NCBI RefSeq assembly: GCF_025989125.1
Contig: NZ_JAPDNR010000001.1
Span: 8,296,087-8,360,086, forward strand
DNA length: 64,000 nucleotides
Source of the DNA: Chitinophaga nivalis
GTDB taxonomy: Bacteria > Bacteroidota > Bacteroidia > Chitinophagales > Chitinophagaceae
Reading direction: 5' to 3'
Shown here: in pieces, positions 36,078-46,306 of the stretch
Layout of the letters: the number at the start of each line of letters is the position of its first letter
Numbering within the stretch: the stretch's first letter is position 1
Notes under the pieces: generated by a model
What the model saw: the letters and a program-made list of their open reading frames with translations, nothing else
Told to the model about the DNA's origin: nothing
Database searches by the model: none
Translations under genes and position numbers: made by a program

Positions 36078-38452
36078 TCCGTACGCATATGAACCAGCAA
36101 AAAAATAACAATAATAAAAGCAGTGTATTGGATGTCAACGATCTGTTTCAGAAAGTTGTTTTCCATTGGCCTTTATACATTATTATTATCGCAGCCGCCA
36201 TTGGCGGGGCTTTCATTTACCTGAAATACAAAAAGCCGCTGTACATGTCCAGCGCCAAACTGTACCTCAAGGATGAAAAGAAAATGGGCGGCGAAGAAGC
36301 AGATGTACTGAAATCATTGTCCATCTTCAAAGAGGGAAAGAACATTGAAAATGAAATGGAAGTACTGAAATCGCCCATACTCCTGGAACAAACCATCAGT
36401 AAAAACGGCTTCAATGTACGGTACTATAAAAAAGGGACCGTCAGCGATGAAGAAATCTACGACAACCGCCCTTTTACCATTCAATTCCTGACAGATAGTT
36501 CTAAAGTAGGCAACTACGTCCTGGATGTAAAGCAGGAAAACAATCAGCTGTATGTAAAATATACCGATAAAAACAATGATTCCAGCGCCCAGCTAAATGT
36601 ACAATCCGGGCAGGCTTTTACCATTAAAAAAGATCAGTTCCGCATTGTCAGTCATCCGCCGTATACAGCGGCAGGCAACAGCACCTACCGCATCCGGATA
36701 GACTCTATCATGGAACTGGCCTATGAAAAAATGGATGAAATAGGTACTACCCTTGTTAACCGCGATGCGACCGTGGTACTGGTCACCTATGAAGATCCCG
36801 TGCCGGAAAGAACTGCTCATTTCCTCAACTCACTGCTAAATACCTATAACGAATACACGCTGAACGATAAAAACAGGGTGGCCTATAAAACCATTCACTT
36901 CCTCGCTGTACGCATCGACTCCCTGAAAGAAGAACTGGGACTATTAGAACAACAGGAAGAAAGCTTCAAGGTACAACGGGGTATTACCGATATCTCTGCC
37001 AGCTCCAAACTGGCGCTGGAACAGGTAAAAGAAGCAGATGTACGTCTCAATGAAGCGAACATGCAGTTATCGGTGATCAACCAGGTGGAAAACTTTATTA
37101 CCAACCCCTCCAATGATTACCCGTTTGCACCGGTAGCCGGCAACATCGATCAAACACTGACGGCCATGATCAACCGGTATGAAGAAGCGCTCCGGGAAAA
37201 AAGACGCTTATCTTTATCGCTCCAGCCCAACAGTGTGATCCTGCAGAATGTGGACGCCCAGATTGCAGACGCCCGCAAAACCATCAAAGACTATATTTCC
37301 GGCTATAAACGTAATGCCGGTATTGTACAGCAAAACACCCAGCATAAGGTAAACCAGATACAGGGCCGGATTGCCAATATCCCCGCCTATGAACGCGAAT
37401 ACATCAATATTAAAAGACAACAGGGCGTGAAGGAAACCCTCTATCTCTACCTCCTGAAAAAGAAGGAAGAAGCAGCGGTATCTTACGCCAGCAACGTGAT
37501 AGACAATAAAATCATTGCACCGGCATTTATACCTGCCAAACCCATTGCCCCTAAAAAATCACTGGCTTTCATCAGCTTCATCATTGTAGGACTATTACTG
37601 GCCAGCCTGTACATCTACATAAAATATTTCCTGAACCCTCGGGTACTGAGTAAAAAAGAAATAGAACAGGTATTTTCCCTGCCGGTTATCGCAGAAATTT
37701 ATCAGCAGGATGAAGGCGCCCGCGACCTTTCTCTCCAGAACCGGTCTGTATTACTGGAACAGATCTTTAACCTGCGTACCAACCTGAAGTTCCTGCTAAC
37801 GGAGCAAAGTGGTACGTCTACGATTCTGCTCACCTCCAGCATTTCCGGAGAAGGCAAAACATTCCTCTCTGCGCACATCGGTAATTCCCTGACCGTCAGC
37901 AATAAAAAAGTAGTACTGGTAGAGCTGGATCTGCGCAAGCCCAAGCTTTCTCACTTCCTGGGTATGGACCATAATACCGGTATCACCAACTATATGGTGG
38001 GCAATAATACAATCGATGAAATCATCAAAAAAGTACCCGGCACCGAAGGGTTGTACCTGGTATCTTCCGGTCCTATCCCACCCAATCCGATAGAGCTGAT
38101 AGAAGGGCAACGGATGCTGCAACTGCTGCAGATACTGAAAGAGAAATTCGATTACGTGATCATCGATACGTCTCCGATCGGTATTGTGTCCGACGCTAAA
38201 AGTATTGCCCCTCATGTAGATTGTACCTTATTTGTGGTGCGCTACAATTTCACGCTCAAGTCTAAACTGATTCCTGTTTCAGAAAATATCAAAGGCAGCT
38301 TTTTCAAAAAGGCAGGCATTGTTTTCAACGGCATCGAGCAGGATACCTTCTACCCTTACTATTACTATGATCAATATAGCTATACAGAAAACAAACAGCA
38401 AACTACCAGCTGGTTGTCATTGTTTAAAAAAATAGGTAAACGCATTGCATAA
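36074..38452 (+). CDS. Wzc-like chain-length regulator and tyrosine autokinase
   Basis: 792 residues (second ATG at 36089). Membrane helix about 35-52, Wzz-type domain, long periplasmic coiled coil (about 270-460), second helix about 505-525, then a cytoplasmic BY-kinase domain (about 560-780). Walker A SGEGKT (Lys595), Walker A' VVLVELDLRKPK and Walker B YVIIDTSPIG are intact. The tail has a tyrosine cluster (YPYYYYDQYSY), the autophosphorylation site expected of Wzc. It sets chain length and couples the polymerase to the Wza export channel, with phosphorylation cycling controlling assembly. No separate phosphatase is in the window. Confidence 0.94.
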   Translation: MIRTHMNQQKNNNNKSSVLDVNDLFQKVVFHWPLYIIIIAAAIGGAFIYLKYKKPLYMSSAKLYLKDEKKMGGEEADVLKSLSIFKEGKNIENEMEVLKSPILLEQTISKNGFNVRYYKKGTVSDEEIYDNRPFTIQFLTDSSKVGNYVLDVKQENNQLYVKYTDKNNDSSAQLNVQSGQAFTIKKDQFRIVSHPPYTAAGNSTYRIRIDSIMELAYEKMDEIGTTLVNRDATVVLVTYEDPVPERTAHFLNSLLNTYNEYTLNDKNRVAYKTIHFLAVRIDSLKEELGLLEQQEESFKVQRGITDISASSKLALEQVKEADVRLNEANMQLSVINQVENFITNPSNDYPFAPVAGNIDQTLTAMINRYEEALREKRRLSLSLQPNSVILQNVDAQIADARKTIKDYISGYKRNAGIVQQNTQHKVNQIQGRIANIPAYEREYINIKRQQGVKETLYLYLLKKKEEAAVSYASNVIDNKIIAPAFIPAKPIAPKKSLAFISFIIVGLLLASLYIYIKYFLNPRVLSKKEIEQVFSLPVIAEIYQQDEGARDLSLQNRSVLLEQIFNLRTNLKFLLTEQSGTSTILLTSSISGEGKTFLSAHIGNSLTVSNKKVVLVELDLRKPKLSHFLGMDHNTGITNYMVGNNTIDEIIKKVPGTEGLYLVSSGPIPPNPIELIEGQRMLQLLQILKEKFDYVIIDTSPIGIVSDAKSIAPHVDCTLFVVRYNFTLKSKLIPVSENIKGSFFKKAGIVFNGIEQDTFYPYYYYDQYSYTENKQQTTSWLSLFKKIGKRIA

Positions 38453-39797
38453 AGTATTTGAAAATAGTGGTTGGCTACTGATAGATAAGCTGAGCAAATT
38501 ATTCCCTGGCCTGATCATACTGGCATTGATTGCCAGACAGCTGGGACCGGAAGCATTTGGCATCTGGAACTACGCTATTGCCCTTACCACCATTGCCGGC
38601 AGCATAGCGGTACTGGGTATGGATAAGGTAGCTGTCAGGGAATTACTTCACCGGGAACAGCAGCAATCTTCCATTGTGGCTACGATCCTGCTGATGCGGA
38701 TAACAGCAGCTGGTATCAGTATGCTGGCCAGCATGGTGTACGTAGCCCTTACCCGTCCCGGACAGCCACTGTACCTATTTTGCACACTTTTCTGCGCCAT
38801 CAATATCGTACTGCAGTCATTTGATGTTTTTGATTATTTCTATCAGGCAAAAGATGATATCAAAAAGGTAATCATTCCGAAAGTAGTGGTATTTGTATTG
38901 TTCTGTGTGATCAAACTGATCGTGGTATTGTTCCATGCTACCCTTTTTACATTTCTATGGATCTCTTCCCTGGAACTGGTGATCACTTACCTGATCATTG
39001 TAATCGGCTATGGTGTTCGCTACACACCGCATTTTTTCTCCCAGCTGGATATTTCCCTGGGAAAAATGTTGCTGCAACAGGGATGGCCACTGATATTTTC
39101 CAGTCTCGTAGTAGTATTGTTTGTAAAGGTAGATCTCCTGTTGCTGGATGCGTTGAGCAGTTCGGCACAACTGGGCGAATATGTAGTAGCAGCCAGGATT
39201 TCGGAGCTATGGTATGCGATTCCCACAGTGGTGTCTACGGCTATATTACCAGGGCTGATCCGTAAACGGAGCGATAGCCAGACTACTTACCTGCAGGCAC
39301 TGGAACAATGGCTACGGCTGTCGTTCTGGGTCAGCACTGCTATTGCCTTACTGGTTACCTGCACCGCCCACCTGATTATATCCTTGTTGTATGGCAGTCA
39401 ATATGAGTACGCGGCTTATATTCTGATGATACACATCTGGGCCAGTATCCCGGTTTTTCTGTGTGCAGTACTGGTACAATATCTCATCATTGAAGGCAAA
39501 TACAAAATCTGCCTGTATGGTAATATAGCCGGCCTGCTGGTAAATGTGAGCCTCAACCTGGTACTGATCCGGCATTATGGCGGGGTAGGCGCCGCCATTT
39601 CCACGGTAGCCGCTTACTTCACCGTATTTGGCATGCTGGTCATACTGGATAAAAGCAGACAGGGGTGGTTGTTCACCAGCAGGATGCTGCAACCCGCGAC
39701 CGCTTTTGCCGATATCAGACAGGCGCATACCGGCTTCCGGATGTTTGCGGCGAAATTTTTATCCGTCAACCCTAAAAGTCCCGTAACGCATGAGTAG
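38445..39797 (+). CDS. Wzx-type lipid-linked oligosaccharide flippase
   Basis: 450 residues with about 12 membrane helices (FPGLIILALIARQLGPEAFG, then GIWNYAIALTTIAGSIAVLG). It is a polysaccharide-biosynthesis/MATE-like flippase that moves the undecaprenyl-linked repeat unit across the inner membrane. The start codon is TTG at 38445, inside the end of the kinase gene (8-base overlap); no ATG or GTG precedes the conserved N-terminus in frame. Followed by the first FkbM gene with an 8-base overlap. C-terminal residues are polar and include a short positive tail. Confidence 0.9.
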   Translation: MHKVFENSGWLLIDKLSKLFPGLIILALIARQLGPEAFGIWNYAIALTTIAGSIAVLGMDKVAVRELLHREQQQSSIVATILLMRITAAGISMLASMVYVALTRPGQPLYLFCTLFCAINIVLQSFDVFDYFYQAKDDIKKVIIPKVVVFVLFCVIKLIVVLFHATLFTFLWISSLELVITYLIIVIGYGVRYTPHFFSQLDISLGKMLLQQGWPLIFSSLVVVLFVKVDLLLLDALSSSAQLGEYVVAARISELWYAIPTVVSTAILPGLIRKRSDSQTTYLQALEQWLRLSFWVSTAIALLVTCTAHLIISLLYGSQYEYAAYILMIHIWASIPVFLCAVLVQYLIIEGKYKICLYGNIAGLLVNVSLNLVLIRHYGGVGAAISTVAAYFTVFGMLVILDKSRQGWLFTSRMLQPATAFADIRQAHTGFRMFAAKFLSVNPKSPVTHE

Positions 39798-40497
39798 TAT
39801 TAAAACGATAGCATCCCGGCTGGCCTCCCGCTTTTTTCCGCAGTTCAGGTACAGCGTACGTGCCTATAGCTCGGAAGGGGAAGATCTCATCCTGAAAAGG
39901 ATTTTCCATAATAAAACCAAAGGGATCTATGTAGATGTAGGCGCCCACCATCCGTTTCGCTTCTCCAATACCTACCTGTTTTACAAGATGAACTGGACCG
40001 GTATCAACATCGATCCGATGCCAGGCTCACGGGCTTTATTCAACAAATACAGGCCCATGGATACCAACCTGGAAATAGGCGTATCAGCAGAAAGACAGCA
40101 CCTCACCTACTGTATTTTCAACGAACCGGCCCTCAATACTTTCTCCCTGGAGAAAGTAAAAGAGTATACCCAGGCGCCGCAATACCGCGTCATACGGGAG
40201 AAGAAAATCGAAACCTGGCCGCTGGCGGATATCCTTGACCGTTACCTCACCGGCGATACGCCTATTGATTTTCTGACCATTGATGCAGAAGGCCTGGATA
40301 TGGAAGTATTACAATCCAACAACTGGCAGAAGTACCGGCCGGCTTATGTATTGGTAGAATCCCAGCCCTTTGAACTGTCTCATATCGACGATAGTGCATT
40401 GTGCCGGTATATGCAGGAAATAGGCTATGCTATTTTTGCCAAAACCTATTACACTTACTTTTTTAAAAACATGAGAAACGAATATGCCGGGAAGTAA
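39790..40497 (+). CDS. FkbM-family methyltransferase 1
   Basis: 235 residues. SAM-binding motif KGIYVDVGAHHPFRFSNTYL (about 44-63), then NWTGINIDPMPGSRALFNKY and, in the post-motif, IDFLTIDAEGLDMEVLQS with the D-x-E-G sequence of FkbM methyltransferases. It O-methylates a sugar of the exported polymer or its lipid-linked precursor. Overlaps the next gene by 14 bases. Confidence 0.9.
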   Translation: MSSIKTIASRLASRFFPQFRYSVRAYSSEGEDLILKRIFHNKTKGIYVDVGAHHPFRFSNTYLFYKMNWTGINIDPMPGSRALFNKYRPMDTNLEIGVSAERQHLTYCIFNEPALNTFSLEKVKEYTQAPQYRVIREKKIETWPLADILDRYLTGDTPIDFLTIDAEGLDMEVLQSNNWQKYRPAYVLVESQPFELSHIDDSALCRYMQEIGYAIFAKTYYTYFFKNMRNEYAGK

Positions 40498-41131
40498 GTT
40501 ATATGTTCAATATGGATGCGGGCCCTTTTCCGCACCGCCACGCTGGGCTAATTACGATGCCTCTCCTACCCTCCGTATTCAGCAACTGCCGGTAATCGGC
40601 AAGCTGCTCCGGAAAAGGATGCATGTCGCCTTCCATCCCGATATCATATTGGGAGATATTATCAAAGGCCTGCCAGGCGTTGCGGCCGACTCCTGTGATG
40701 GTATCTATTGCAGTCATGTGCTGGAACACCTTTCCTATACAGATTGCGTTACCGCCGTTAGGAATACCTTCCGGCTCCTGAAGCCGGGTGGCTACTTCCG
40801 CTGTGTAGTACCCGACCTCGAAGTGGCCGCCAAAAGATATATCGACAACCTCGACGGCAACGACCGGCAGGCCAATATCAAATTCATGGAAGAAACATTG
40901 CTGGGCAAACAACACCGAACACGTGGTTTCAAACAAATGATCCAGGGAGCTTTCGGCAACAATGCCCATCTCTATATGTGGGATGCCCTCTCCCTGTCAC
41001 ATATACTGGAAGAAAACGGATTCAAACAAGTAAGAAGATGCCGGTTCAATGATTGTCCGGATGAAATGTTCAGACTGGTGGAAGAAGAAAACAGATTCAA
41101 TAACGCCGTGGCATTGGAGGCCACCAAATGA
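40484..41131 (+). CDS. Class I SAM-dependent methyltransferase
   Basis: 215 residues. CDGIYCSHVLEHLSYTDCVT (about 67-86) and NTFRLLKPGGYFRCVVPDLE (about 90-110) are the motifs of Methyltransf_11-type enzymes that modify small or lipid-linked sugars. It has no typical SAM-binding G-x-G-x-G, so the first motif is degenerate (YVQYGCGPFSAPPRW at the start). Its acceptor within the polymer is unknown. It lies between the first FkbM gene and the glycosyltransferase, with overlaps at both ends. Confidence 0.8.
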   Translation: MPGSKLYVQYGCGPFSAPPRWANYDASPTLRIQQLPVIGKLLRKRMHVAFHPDIILGDIIKGLPGVAADSCDGIYCSHVLEHLSYTDCVTAVRNTFRLLKPGGYFRCVVPDLEVAAKRYIDNLDGNDRQANIKFMEETLLGKQHRTRGFKQMIQGAFGNNAHLYMWDALSLSHILEENGFKQVRRCRFNDCPDEMFRLVEEENRFNNAVALEATK

Positions 41132-42036
41132 TGTTACAGACACCCGTTTTACTACTCATCTTTAACCGGCCGGAACAAACCATGCAGGTGCTGGAACAGC
41201 TGCGATTTCAAAGGCCGCTGCAATTATTTATTGCAGCAGATGGCCCCCGGATCGACCGGCCCGGAGAAGCACAGTTATGTCAGCAAACCCGGCAACAGGT
41301 GCTGGCAGGCATCGACTGGCCCTGCGAAATAAAAACCATGTTCCGCATGAACAACGTAGGATGTGGTAAAGCCGTGAGTACCGCTATCAACTGGTTTTTT
41401 GAACAGGTACCGGAAGGTATTATACTGGAAGATGACTGTGTGCCCGATCCTACCTTCTTTTCCTTTTGCAGTGCCATGCTGGCACGCTACCGGAAAGATG
41501 ATACAGTCCTGCATATCAACGGCAGCAATTTTCAGGCGGGTATTCAACGGGGAGAAGCGTCCTATTATTTTTCGCGGTATGCACATATCTGGGGTTGGGC
41601 TACCTGGCGCCGGGCCTGGCAATACTACGACTTCTCCCTGCAACGTTATGCGCACGCTTCCAGGGAAGGCCTCAATCAACGCCTGCAGCAAGAATTACAG
41701 GCCATCTATGAAAAACGTATCGATACCTGGGATATACAATGGTTCATGAGTGTATGGTTTAATGAGGGCCGTGCCGTTACCCCGGCAGTAAGCCTGATCA
41801 GGAATATCGGCTATGGCAAAAATGCGACGCATACCAAACGTATTCCCGGATGGTTCAGAAAAATCGTATACGGGTCTGTACCGGTAATCACGCATCCCGC
41901 CACCACCAACATTTCAGCGGCAGCAGATCTGTTTACCGCCAATACCTTGTTTCAGTCAGATGGTTTCACCTTTACTCTCAAAAAAATCATCCGGAATAAT
42001 GTGTTGCTGTACAATTTATACAAACGCATTTCATGA
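41128..42036 (+). CDS. Glycosyltransferase, GT2-like fold
   Basis: 302 residues. Nucleotide-diphospho-sugar transferase fold: VLLLIFNRPEQTMQVLEQL at the start, FIAADGPRIDR, and the metal-binding EDDCVPDPTFF (Asp-Asp), then WGWATWRRAWQYYDF. The E-D-D-C-x-P motif resembles a GT2/GT13-like group common in exopolysaccharide loci. The donor sugar cannot be told. Four-base overlap with the previous gene. Confidence 0.85.
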   Translation: MMLQTPVLLLIFNRPEQTMQVLEQLRFQRPLQLFIAADGPRIDRPGEAQLCQQTRQQVLAGIDWPCEIKTMFRMNNVGCGKAVSTAINWFFEQVPEGIILEDDCVPDPTFFSFCSAMLARYRKDDTVLHINGSNFQAGIQRGEASYYFSRYAHIWGWATWRRAWQYYDFSLQRYAHASREGLNQRLQQELQAIYEKRIDTWDIQWFMSVWFNEGRAVTPAVSLIRNIGYGKNATHTKRIPGWFRKIVYGSVPVITHPATTNISAAADLFTANTLFQSDGFTFTLKKIIRNNVLLYNLYKRIS

Positions 42037-42073
42037 GCAACAGGGTAACCTGTAACTGCTTAAATATATTGTC

Positions 42074-43486
42074 ATGGATTACAACGGGTATAGTTTACTG
42101 ATCAGTGATAACTTTTACGTGGAGTGTTTCAGGGAAATAATGCCCCTGGTCATCGCCATCATCCTGTTGTATCTCTACTACAAAAACAGGATCACGATCA
42201 TTGATACATTGCTGTATGCATTTGCATCAGAAGCTTATACCATGCTCTTCATCGGGCCTACTTTCACAGCTTCTTTTTTTGTAGGGATGGTTTTCTTTGT
42301 GGATCAGGCCCATCAGCTGGTCACCGGTAAACTCACCATCCGCAAAGACTATTTTATTTTACTGATACTTCCGCTATTATCGCATTGTGCGGTATTTCTG
42401 ATTACCCAGTTTTATAAAGATCCTTTTTATTACCCCGGCAGCAAACTGTATATTTTTTATAGCAAGCCGCTGTATTTCTACATCAAAAACTATCTGCCGC
42501 TATTCGCTATCGGTTCCAAGATTGTACAGGAAATGGACCGGCTTTCCTTTGAAGGTTTCCTGAACAGCATCAAAAAAATTGCCGGCATTTCCTGCGGTAT
42601 TGCCATGTTACAGGTATTCGTGCAGCTTACCTTCCGGAATATTGCCCTCAGTGAAATACTGGGATTACAGCACCGGTACCTGCTGCAACAAATCAATGGT
42701 CCGCTGGGATTGCGGGTACAGGCCTTGTTTTCAGAACCCAAGATTTTCAGTGCGTTTCTATCGCTGGCTATTCCTTTGTTTGCGCGGGATCGCAACTACA
42801 GGATGGTGGCATTCGCCATCTTCACCGGTATCCTCACTTCCTCGCAAACATTCTGGATCAATATGCTGGCGGCAGTACTGGTATTCATCGCACTGCCCCG
42901 GATCCCTTCGGTGCGGTTTAAAATACTGGGTACCCTGGGAATCATTATCGGCCTTTTCCTGGTCGTAGAAAGCTCCAAAGAATTTTTCCTGCAACAGTAT
43001 ATGGCTAACCGTCACCAAAAATTTTATCAGCTGTTGTTTGAAAGGTCGGCTTACCGGTATGATCATAATGAAGTATGGGGTAAGAGCAATATCGTGATGG
43101 GTATTCCTTTACAAAGGGATATGGAACTGCCGGTGGTAGACTTTCTGCGGCATGAACCTTACCTCTTGCTGTCGGGGTATGGTGCGGGCAACAGTACTTT
43201 CATTCCGCCCAACTATTTCTTCGGACAGATCAATTATGAAAACCGGGTAAGTGGTGTAGGCGGACATAACCTCAATATGCGCTGGTTTTTCATTCTGGCA
43301 GAATTCGGCATTGTGTCGCTGGTATTTTTTTTCCTGATTCTTACCAAAGCGACGCCGCACATTACTTTTTTCCAGCGTAACTATCTCGCCTTTGTGGCGG
43401 TCTGTTTTTTCTTTAGTCAGATAGATCTTATCCTGGTGATGACGGCCTTACTGGCCGCTTACGGCAGGCAGGAGCAACAAACGTAA
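42074..43486 (+). CDS. Wzy-like O-antigen/exopolysaccharide polymerase
   Basis: 470 residues with about 10-12 membrane helices and a large periplasmic loop late in the chain (about 310-400), as in Wzy proteins. It has no recognisable soluble domain; family assignment rests on topology, length and place between glycosyltransferase genes. It would polymerise repeat units on the periplasmic side after Wzx. An ATG at 42074 is the first in frame after the previous gene ends. Confidence 0.8.
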   Translation: MDYNGYSLLISDNFYVECFREIMPLVIAIILLYLYYKNRITIIDTLLYAFASEAYTMLFIGPTFTASFFVGMVFFVDQAHQLVTGKLTIRKDYFILLILPLLSHCAVFLITQFYKDPFYYPGSKLYIFYSKPLYFYIKNYLPLFAIGSKIVQEMDRLSFEGFLNSIKKIAGISCGIAMLQVFVQLTFRNIALSEILGLQHRYLLQQINGPLGLRVQALFSEPKIFSAFLSLAIPLFARDRNYRMVAFAIFTGILTSSQTFWINMLAAVLVFIALPRIPSVRFKILGTLGIIIGLFLVVESSKEFFLQQYMANRHQKFYQLLFERSAYRYDHNEVWGKSNIVMGIPLQRDMELPVVDFLRHEPYLLLSGYGAGNSTFIPPNYFFGQINYENRVSGVGGHNLNMRWFFILAEFGIVSLVFFFLILTKATPHITFFQRNYLAFVAVCFFFSQIDLILVMTALLAAYGRQEQQT

Positions 43487-43492
43487 CCGTGT

Positions 43493-44362
43493 ATGAAAAA
43501 AATAGAGAAAATGATCCGGGGATGCAAATACCGGCTGTTGTTATTGTATCATTATCTGTTCAATAAAGCAGCCCGGCAGCGGACCCATATCCGGGAGATG
43601 ATCTTCCATCTTTTTTCACCAACGATGCATGCCGTTGCGGGCCAGCATGCTACCATGGTGCGGGAAGACAACGATTACAAATATTACCGGATAACCGGCT
43701 ATCCCGATCTGTTTGTATATCCGCAACAGGCGCCTTACTACAGCTTTGCCATGATACTGGCAGAAGCAAGACCACAACACTGGCATTACTATGAGATTCC
43801 GGAAACCGCCGTCAAACCTGGTGATGTGATCGTTGACTGCGGCAGTGCAGAAGGTTTTTTTGCATTCAAACACCAATATACCGCAGGACATATTTTCGCA
43901 CTGGAACCCCTGCCGGTATTTATTGATGCCCTGCATCAGCAATTCCGGCAAAAAAATACCGTCACTATTTTGCCGGTAGCCGCCGGTGATACCTGCGGCA
44001 CCGCCTATATCAGCATGCCTGGTAATGATACCATACTGGATGCTGTTATCCGGCCAGACAATGCCGCCGGCGATGCGGTAGCCGTAAACATCGTAACGCT
44101 CGACAGTCTCTTTGCAGCAAAGAATATCAACATCGATTATCTCAAAGCGGATATTGAAGGATTTGAAGAAAATATGATTCGTGGCGCCCTGGAAACCATC
44201 CGTAAGAGCAAACCTAAAATCGCGATTACCACCTATCATAAAGGACAAGACTACCAGGCATTGATCGACCTCGTAAAAGGAGTCGTACCGGAATACAATT
44301 ACCTGGTAAAAGGAATCGATTATTTATCCGGCAACCCGGTGATGTTACATATGTGGATCTGA
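43493..44362 (+). CDS. FkbM-family methyltransferase 2
   Basis: 289 residues. FkbM domain in the C-terminal 200 residues: VKPGDVIVDCGSAEGFFAFK (SAM-binding), FALEPLPVFIDALHQQF, and NIDYLKADIEGFEENMIRGA with the D-I-E-G motif. An N-terminal extension of about 90 residues (KYYRITGYPDLFVYPQQAPY) is unlike the other FkbM enzymes here. Its stop overlaps the next start by one base (TGATG). Confidence 0.9.
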   Translation: MKKIEKMIRGCKYRLLLLYHYLFNKAARQRTHIREMIFHLFSPTMHAVAGQHATMVREDNDYKYYRITGYPDLFVYPQQAPYYSFAMILAEARPQHWHYYEIPETAVKPGDVIVDCGSAEGFFAFKHQYTAGHIFALEPLPVFIDALHQQFRQKNTVTILPVAAGDTCGTAYISMPGNDTILDAVIRPDNAAGDAVAVNIVTLDSLFAAKNINIDYLKADIEGFEENMIRGALETIRKSKPKIAITTYHKGQDYQALIDLVKGVVPEYNYLVKGIDYLSGNPVMLHMWI

Positions 44363-45465
44363 TGCAGGTATTTTTAGACAATATCGTATTTACCATTCAG
44401 CGAACAGGCGGTGTATCTGTTTACTGGTACGAACTGCTCAGCGGTATGTGCCGGAGTAACCTGCCGGTGAGCTTCCTGAATGCACACCCCGGATCAGCCA
44501 ATATTTTTGAACAGAAAATCGATTATCAACTTTTTCCCTGCATCCGGGAAAGCAGTATTCCCAGCAAATACCTCCGGTATCTGCCGCTACGCTACAAACT
44601 ACCGCCGGCCGCTGTTTTCCACGGTGGATACCTGCGTATATCCCCGCAAAAGGATGTATTGAATATACTCACGGTACACGACTTTGCACATGAAAGGAAA
44701 CTCGCTTCCCGCTTCCCCCGGTCGCTGGCCAATACCGTACAAAAAGCCTATGGCATCAAACGTGCCGATGGCATCATCTGTATTTCCGATAGTACCCGGC
44801 AGGAATTGCTGCACTTCTATCCGGCTACCGATCCCGCGCGGATTAAGGTCATTCACCACGGTATTGCGGATGATTTTTTTCCGGTAGATAAAAGCCGGAT
44901 GCAGACACCCGTGTGGCCGCATCCCATGAAAGGCCCCTATGTATTGTATGTAGGCGCCCGCAGCCGGTATAAGAATTTTGCCATCGCCATCGAAGTGATG
45001 GAACAACTCCCCCCGCAATACCAGCTGGTGATCACCGGTGGGGAGCCCTGGAGTCCGCAGGAACTGCAAACGCTGAACAACCGGCTGCATGGCCGTTATC
45101 ATATTCTTTCCGCCGTCAGTACGGTGCAGCTGAACCTATTGTATAATTATGCTTTCTGTTTGCTTTATCCTTCGGTATATGAAGGATTTGGCTTTCCGCC
45201 GGGCGAAGCCATGAAAGCAGGTTGTGTGGTAGTCACCACCAACAGAACGGCGATGCCCGAAATTGTAGGTACGGCAGGCCTGCTCGTCAATGAGGCCACC
45301 GCAACTGCTTTTACGGAAAAGATCCGGCTGCTGGAAAATGAAAACTTCCGGCAACAATTGATACAGGCAGGTCTGCAACAGGCAGCCCGGTTTACCTGGC
45401 AGCAAAGTGTGCAGGCTACCATCAGGTTTTATCAGGATTGTTGGCATTCAAAATTTTCGAGATGA
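44362..45465 (+). CDS. GT4-family glycosyltransferase
   Basis: Start taken at the ATG within TGATG (MQVFLDNIVFTIQRTGG); a GTG three codons earlier at 44353 is less likely. 367 residues. Two Rossmann domains; the C-terminal one (about 190-350) has VLYVGARSRYKNFAIAIEVM, then YEGFGFPPGEAMKAGCVVVT and E-x-x-G-x-A-G-L-L, the GT4 donor-binding motif with E-x7-E. Transfers a sugar from a nucleotide donor to the lipid-linked repeat unit. Confidence 0.9.
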   Translation: MQVFLDNIVFTIQRTGGVSVYWYELLSGMCRSNLPVSFLNAHPGSANIFEQKIDYQLFPCIRESSIPSKYLRYLPLRYKLPPAAVFHGGYLRISPQKDVLNILTVHDFAHERKLASRFPRSLANTVQKAYGIKRADGIICISDSTRQELLHFYPATDPARIKVIHHGIADDFFPVDKSRMQTPVWPHPMKGPYVLYVGARSRYKNFAIAIEVMEQLPPQYQLVITGGEPWSPQELQTLNNRLHGRYHILSAVSTVQLNLLYNYAFCLLYPSVYEGFGFPPGEAMKAGCVVVTTNRTAMPEIVGTAGLLVNEATATAFTEKIRLLENENFRQQLIQAGLQQAARFTWQQSVQATIRFYQDCWHSKFSR

Positions 45466-46196
45466 ATATACTTTTCAGGATGGCAGATGCCGCAAAAGTG
45501 TTACTCCGGTCTGGCAGCGGTATTGGGCCGTTGCTGCAGAAAGGCGGTTCGGTAGCGGCTACGCAGCTGGTACACAACTGCAGGCATTATATCCCACAGT
45601 TACACACCATACTGGACGTAGGCGCCAACCAGGGACAGTTTGCCCTGGCAGCATCCCGCGGCTATCCGGCCGCCAGGATACATGCTTTTGAACCGGTACC
45701 CGATACGTTTAAAATCCTGCAGCGTAATACCCGGCACCGCACGGCGATTACTGCATATAATTTTGCGCTGGGCAGCACTACCGGCTCGCTGGACTTTCAT
45801 AGCCATGCCTATTCGCATGCCAGTTCGGCCCTGCAGGTATCGGCCCTGCAACAACAGCTGCTTCCCCACACGGCAGGCTTCCGGCAAATTACCGTACCGG
45901 TAAAAGAACTCGATGCCGTACTGGATGATATGCAACTATCAGCGCCGGTACTGTTGAAACTGGATGTACAGGGATTTGAGAAAGAAGTATTGCTGGGCGC
46001 TATCGGTAGTCTGCAGGAGATAGACTACCTGTTGTTTGAAACCTCTTTTGTACCCATGTATGAAGGAGAACCCCTGTTTGATGAAATGCATGATTTTGTA
46101 AAAGAGCTGGGCTTTTCTTTTGTGGCCCCTGTAGGTTTTTTGCAATCGCCGCAATTACAGCTGCTGCAAATGGACCTGCTCTATAAAAGAAAATAA
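45462..46196 (+). CDS. FkbM-family methyltransferase 3
   Basis: Start taken at ATG 45462, which overlaps the previous stop (ATGA); a TTG-started frame at 45438 is longer but unneeded. 244 residues. ILDVGANQGQFALAASRGY (SAM-binding), FEPVPDTFKILQRN and LKLDVQGFEKEVLLGAI (D-V-Q-G, with Q in place of the usual E) identify the family. O-methylation of the polymer is the likely role. Confidence 0.9.
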   Translation: MNILFRMADAAKVLLRSGSGIGPLLQKGGSVAATQLVHNCRHYIPQLHTILDVGANQGQFALAASRGYPAARIHAFEPVPDTFKILQRNTRHRTAITAYNFALGSTTGSLDFHSHAYSHASSALQVSALQQQLLPHTAGFRQITVPVKELDAVLDDMQLSAPVLLKLDVQGFEKEVLLGAIGSLQEIDYLLFETSFVPMYEGEPLFDEMHDFVKELGFSFVAPVGFLQSPQLQLLQMDLLYKRK

Positions 46197-46306
46197 ACCC
46201 GGCTATATACTGCATAACCATTCCTGCCTGCTACAAGAGTTATAGTAATAAGATCCGTCGAAAGAATGATGACTGAAATTGATCATCTTATAAAGCTATA
46301 TCCGCT